From Rhodobium gokarnense (lineage in GTDB: Bacteria > Pseudomonadota > Alphaproteobacteria > Rhizobiales > Rhodobiaceae): a DNA stretch of 64,000 nucleotides. The notes beneath the pieces were generated by a model that worked only from the letters and a program-made list of their open reading frames with translations, was not told where the DNA came from and searched no databases. Of the stretch, positions 63,329 to 64,000 are shown one piece after another (position 1 is the first letter of the stretch; the number at the start of each line of letters is the position of its first letter). The stretch spans positions 557,173-621,172 of the forward strand of contig NZ_JAOQNS010000001.1 in NCBI RefSeq assembly GCF_025961475.1. The letters are read 5' to 3'. The position numbers and the translations under genes were made by a program.

Positions 63329-63519
63329 TTTCAGGTGCTCACGGGAAAAATTTTATAATGCCCATATATCAAATAAGAATTGATGTTTCAAACATGAATA
63401 TTAGTCAATTTTGAGTGATAGGTGGCGGTCGACACTGCATCATCGTCGGTGCCTGTTGTCCGGGGCGCCCAACCGCAAGCTTGCTCACGATGCTCGAGTT
63501 CCCGTCGCCTCACCCTCTC

Positions 63520-63676
63520 CCGTCACCCCGGGCGGAGCGAAGCGGAGACCCGGGGCCCAATGCCCGCCGCGACACGGTAGCCCGGTGCGGGTCCTGATCC
63601 GGAGTCCGCCAAGGCATCGTTCTACGAACCGACGGCATACCGTGTCGCGGCGGGCATTAGGCCCCGGCTCGGGGTG
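63520..63676. repeat. Long palindromic repeat element (copy 2, right end truncated)
   Basis: This is related to copy 1 at 55438-55609: the left arm CCGTCACCCCGG (63520-63531), inner arms (CCGGGGCCCAATGCCC and its near complement on the right), and the central word ACCGACGGCATACC are all present. The outer right arm stops after GGGGTG at 63676, where copy 1 continues with ACGG. The break coincides with the left end of the IS481-type element. Confidence 0.85.
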
Positions 63677-63683
63677 TATGTCC

Positions 63684-63723
63684 CGGGGAGATGGCTTACA
63701 GCGTTCGGGGAGATGGTTGACAG
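63684..63723. repeat. Pair of 18-base direct repeats at the IS left end
   Basis: CGGGGAGATGGCTTACAG (63684-63701) and CGGGGAGATGGTTGACAG (63706-63723) agree at 16 of 18 positions with four bases between. They look like subterminal transposase-binding sites. Confidence 0.85.
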
Positions 63724-63753
63724 TTTTGGCATGGATAGGCGGAGGAGGCCGAC

Positions 63754-64000
63754 ATGCCATGGCGGGAGATGTCGATCATGGATCAACGACTGGAATTTGT
63801 GCTTTTGGCGCGGTTGCCCGGGGCGAATGTGAGCGAGTTGTGCCGCCGCATCGGGATCAGCCGGCAGACCGGCTACAAATGGCTGCGGCGCGCTGGCGAT
63901 GAGGGACAGGATCTTCGCGCGGCGATGCGGGATCGTTCGCGGCGCCCGCATGTCAGCCCCGGCCGGACATCGGCGGCACAGGAGCAACGCGTCCTGGCGG
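63754..64000 (+). CDS. IS481-family transposase, N-terminal part (runs off the window)
   Basis: From ATG 63754 the frame stays open to the window edge. It reads MPWREMSIMDQRLEFVLLAR, then SELCRRIGISRQTGYKWLRR, a helix-turn-helix, then RDSRRPHVSPGRT-like sequence (RDRSRRPHVSPGRTSAAQEQ). This is the N-terminal DNA-binding part of IS481 transposases; the DDE catalytic domain would follow beyond 64000. A GGAGG site lies upstream (near 63741). Confidence 0.9.
   Translation, partial: MPWREMSIMDQRLEFVLLARLPGANVSELCRRIGISRQTGYKWLRRAGDEGQDLRAAMRDRSRRPHVSPGRTSAAQEQRVLA

Larger units (their letters stand above)
63677..64000 (+). mobile_element. IS481-family insertion sequence, left end (continues past the window)
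   Basis: The element begins near 63677 at the broken end of the palindromic repeat. It carries two near-identical 18-base direct repeats at its tip, and encodes an IS481-type transposase N-terminus from 63754. The right end is outside the window, so the exact borders and target duplication cannot be fixed. Confidence 0.8.

Noticed and set aside
1..64000. CRISPR arrays, rRNA genes, prophage genes or an origin of replication
   Set aside because: I saw no regularly spaced repeats, no rRNA core sequence, no phage structural genes and no DnaA-box cluster with origin genes.

Overview
The window reads as chromosome of a GC-rich alphaproteobacterium, most likely in Hyphomicrobiales (Rhizobiales). 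Supporting this are the CtrA/ChpT cell-cycle phosphorelay, an alphaproteobacterial CtrA next to fliI-fliJ, an EipA/DUF1134 envelope protein, an rluD-rpoH pair, and a large CbbR-linked Calvin-cycle operon with a form IA-type RuBisCO. The organism appears to be a motile, chemotactic facultative or obligate autotroph. No photosynthesis or hydrogenase genes are present, so the energy source cannot be read from this window.

Layout. 1-2 kb: the end of an FAD-dependent oxidoreductase gene and a sparse stretch with two operator-like palindromes. 2.4-5.4 kb: serC-serA (serine synthesis) behind a leader hairpin and closed by a terminator. 5.4-12.2 kb: a CDF metal exporter, a MuiA-like secreted protein, purA and a proline/alanine-rich membrane protein. 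12.3-15.1 kb: a TPP riboswitch, a ThiX/ThiY-type pyrimidine importer without its ATPase, and an Stf0-like sulfotransferase. 15.1-17.7 kb: rpoH, rluD and a small membrane protein. 17.97 kb: tRNA-Glu, followed by an AT-rich insert of about 1.8 kb carrying two unrecognised membrane-anchored genes. 20-27.3 kb: cytochrome c, an exported pentapeptide-repeat protein, a HerA-like ATPase, a coiled-coil protein, EipA, a YHS protein and ChpT. 27.7-33.6 kb: cheA-cheW-cheY-cheB-cheR, closed by a strong terminator. 33.8-36.7 kb: ctrA divergent from fliI-fliJ. 36.9-42.3 kb: mixed accessory genes, including fetAB with an aminotransferase and a sulfotransferase-like gene, and two AT-rich orphans.

42.4-55.3 kb is the metabolic centre. 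Reading leftwards on the minus strand, the order is cbbF (FBPase), cbbP (PRK), cbbT (transketolase), cbbA (aldolase), cbbL-cbbS (RuBisCO), cbbQ-cbbO (RuBisCO activase pair), a 102-residue unknown protein and rpe. cbbR is divergent at the head. Two palindromic repeat elements lie inside the operon, one between cbbL and cbbS and one between cbbS and cbbQ. 55.4-64 kb holds a long palindromic repeat (a second copy lies near the right end), the AmmeMemoRadiSam pair (a MEMO-AMMECR1 fusion divergent from a radical SAM gene), a LysE exporter, ispB, a DUF2007 protein, a tRNA-type methyltransferase, a SulP transporter overlapping an XRE regulator, and the left end of an IS481-family element that runs out of the window.

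The most promising uncharacterised items are the tRNA-Glu insert, the 102-residue cbb-operon protein, the palindromes embedded in the RuBisCO operon, the TPP riboswitch that appears to gate a 21-codon ORF, the AmmeMemoRadiSam locus, and the sulfotransferase/aminotransferase pair around fetAB. All family names are assigned by reading sequence and from memory; no search was run.
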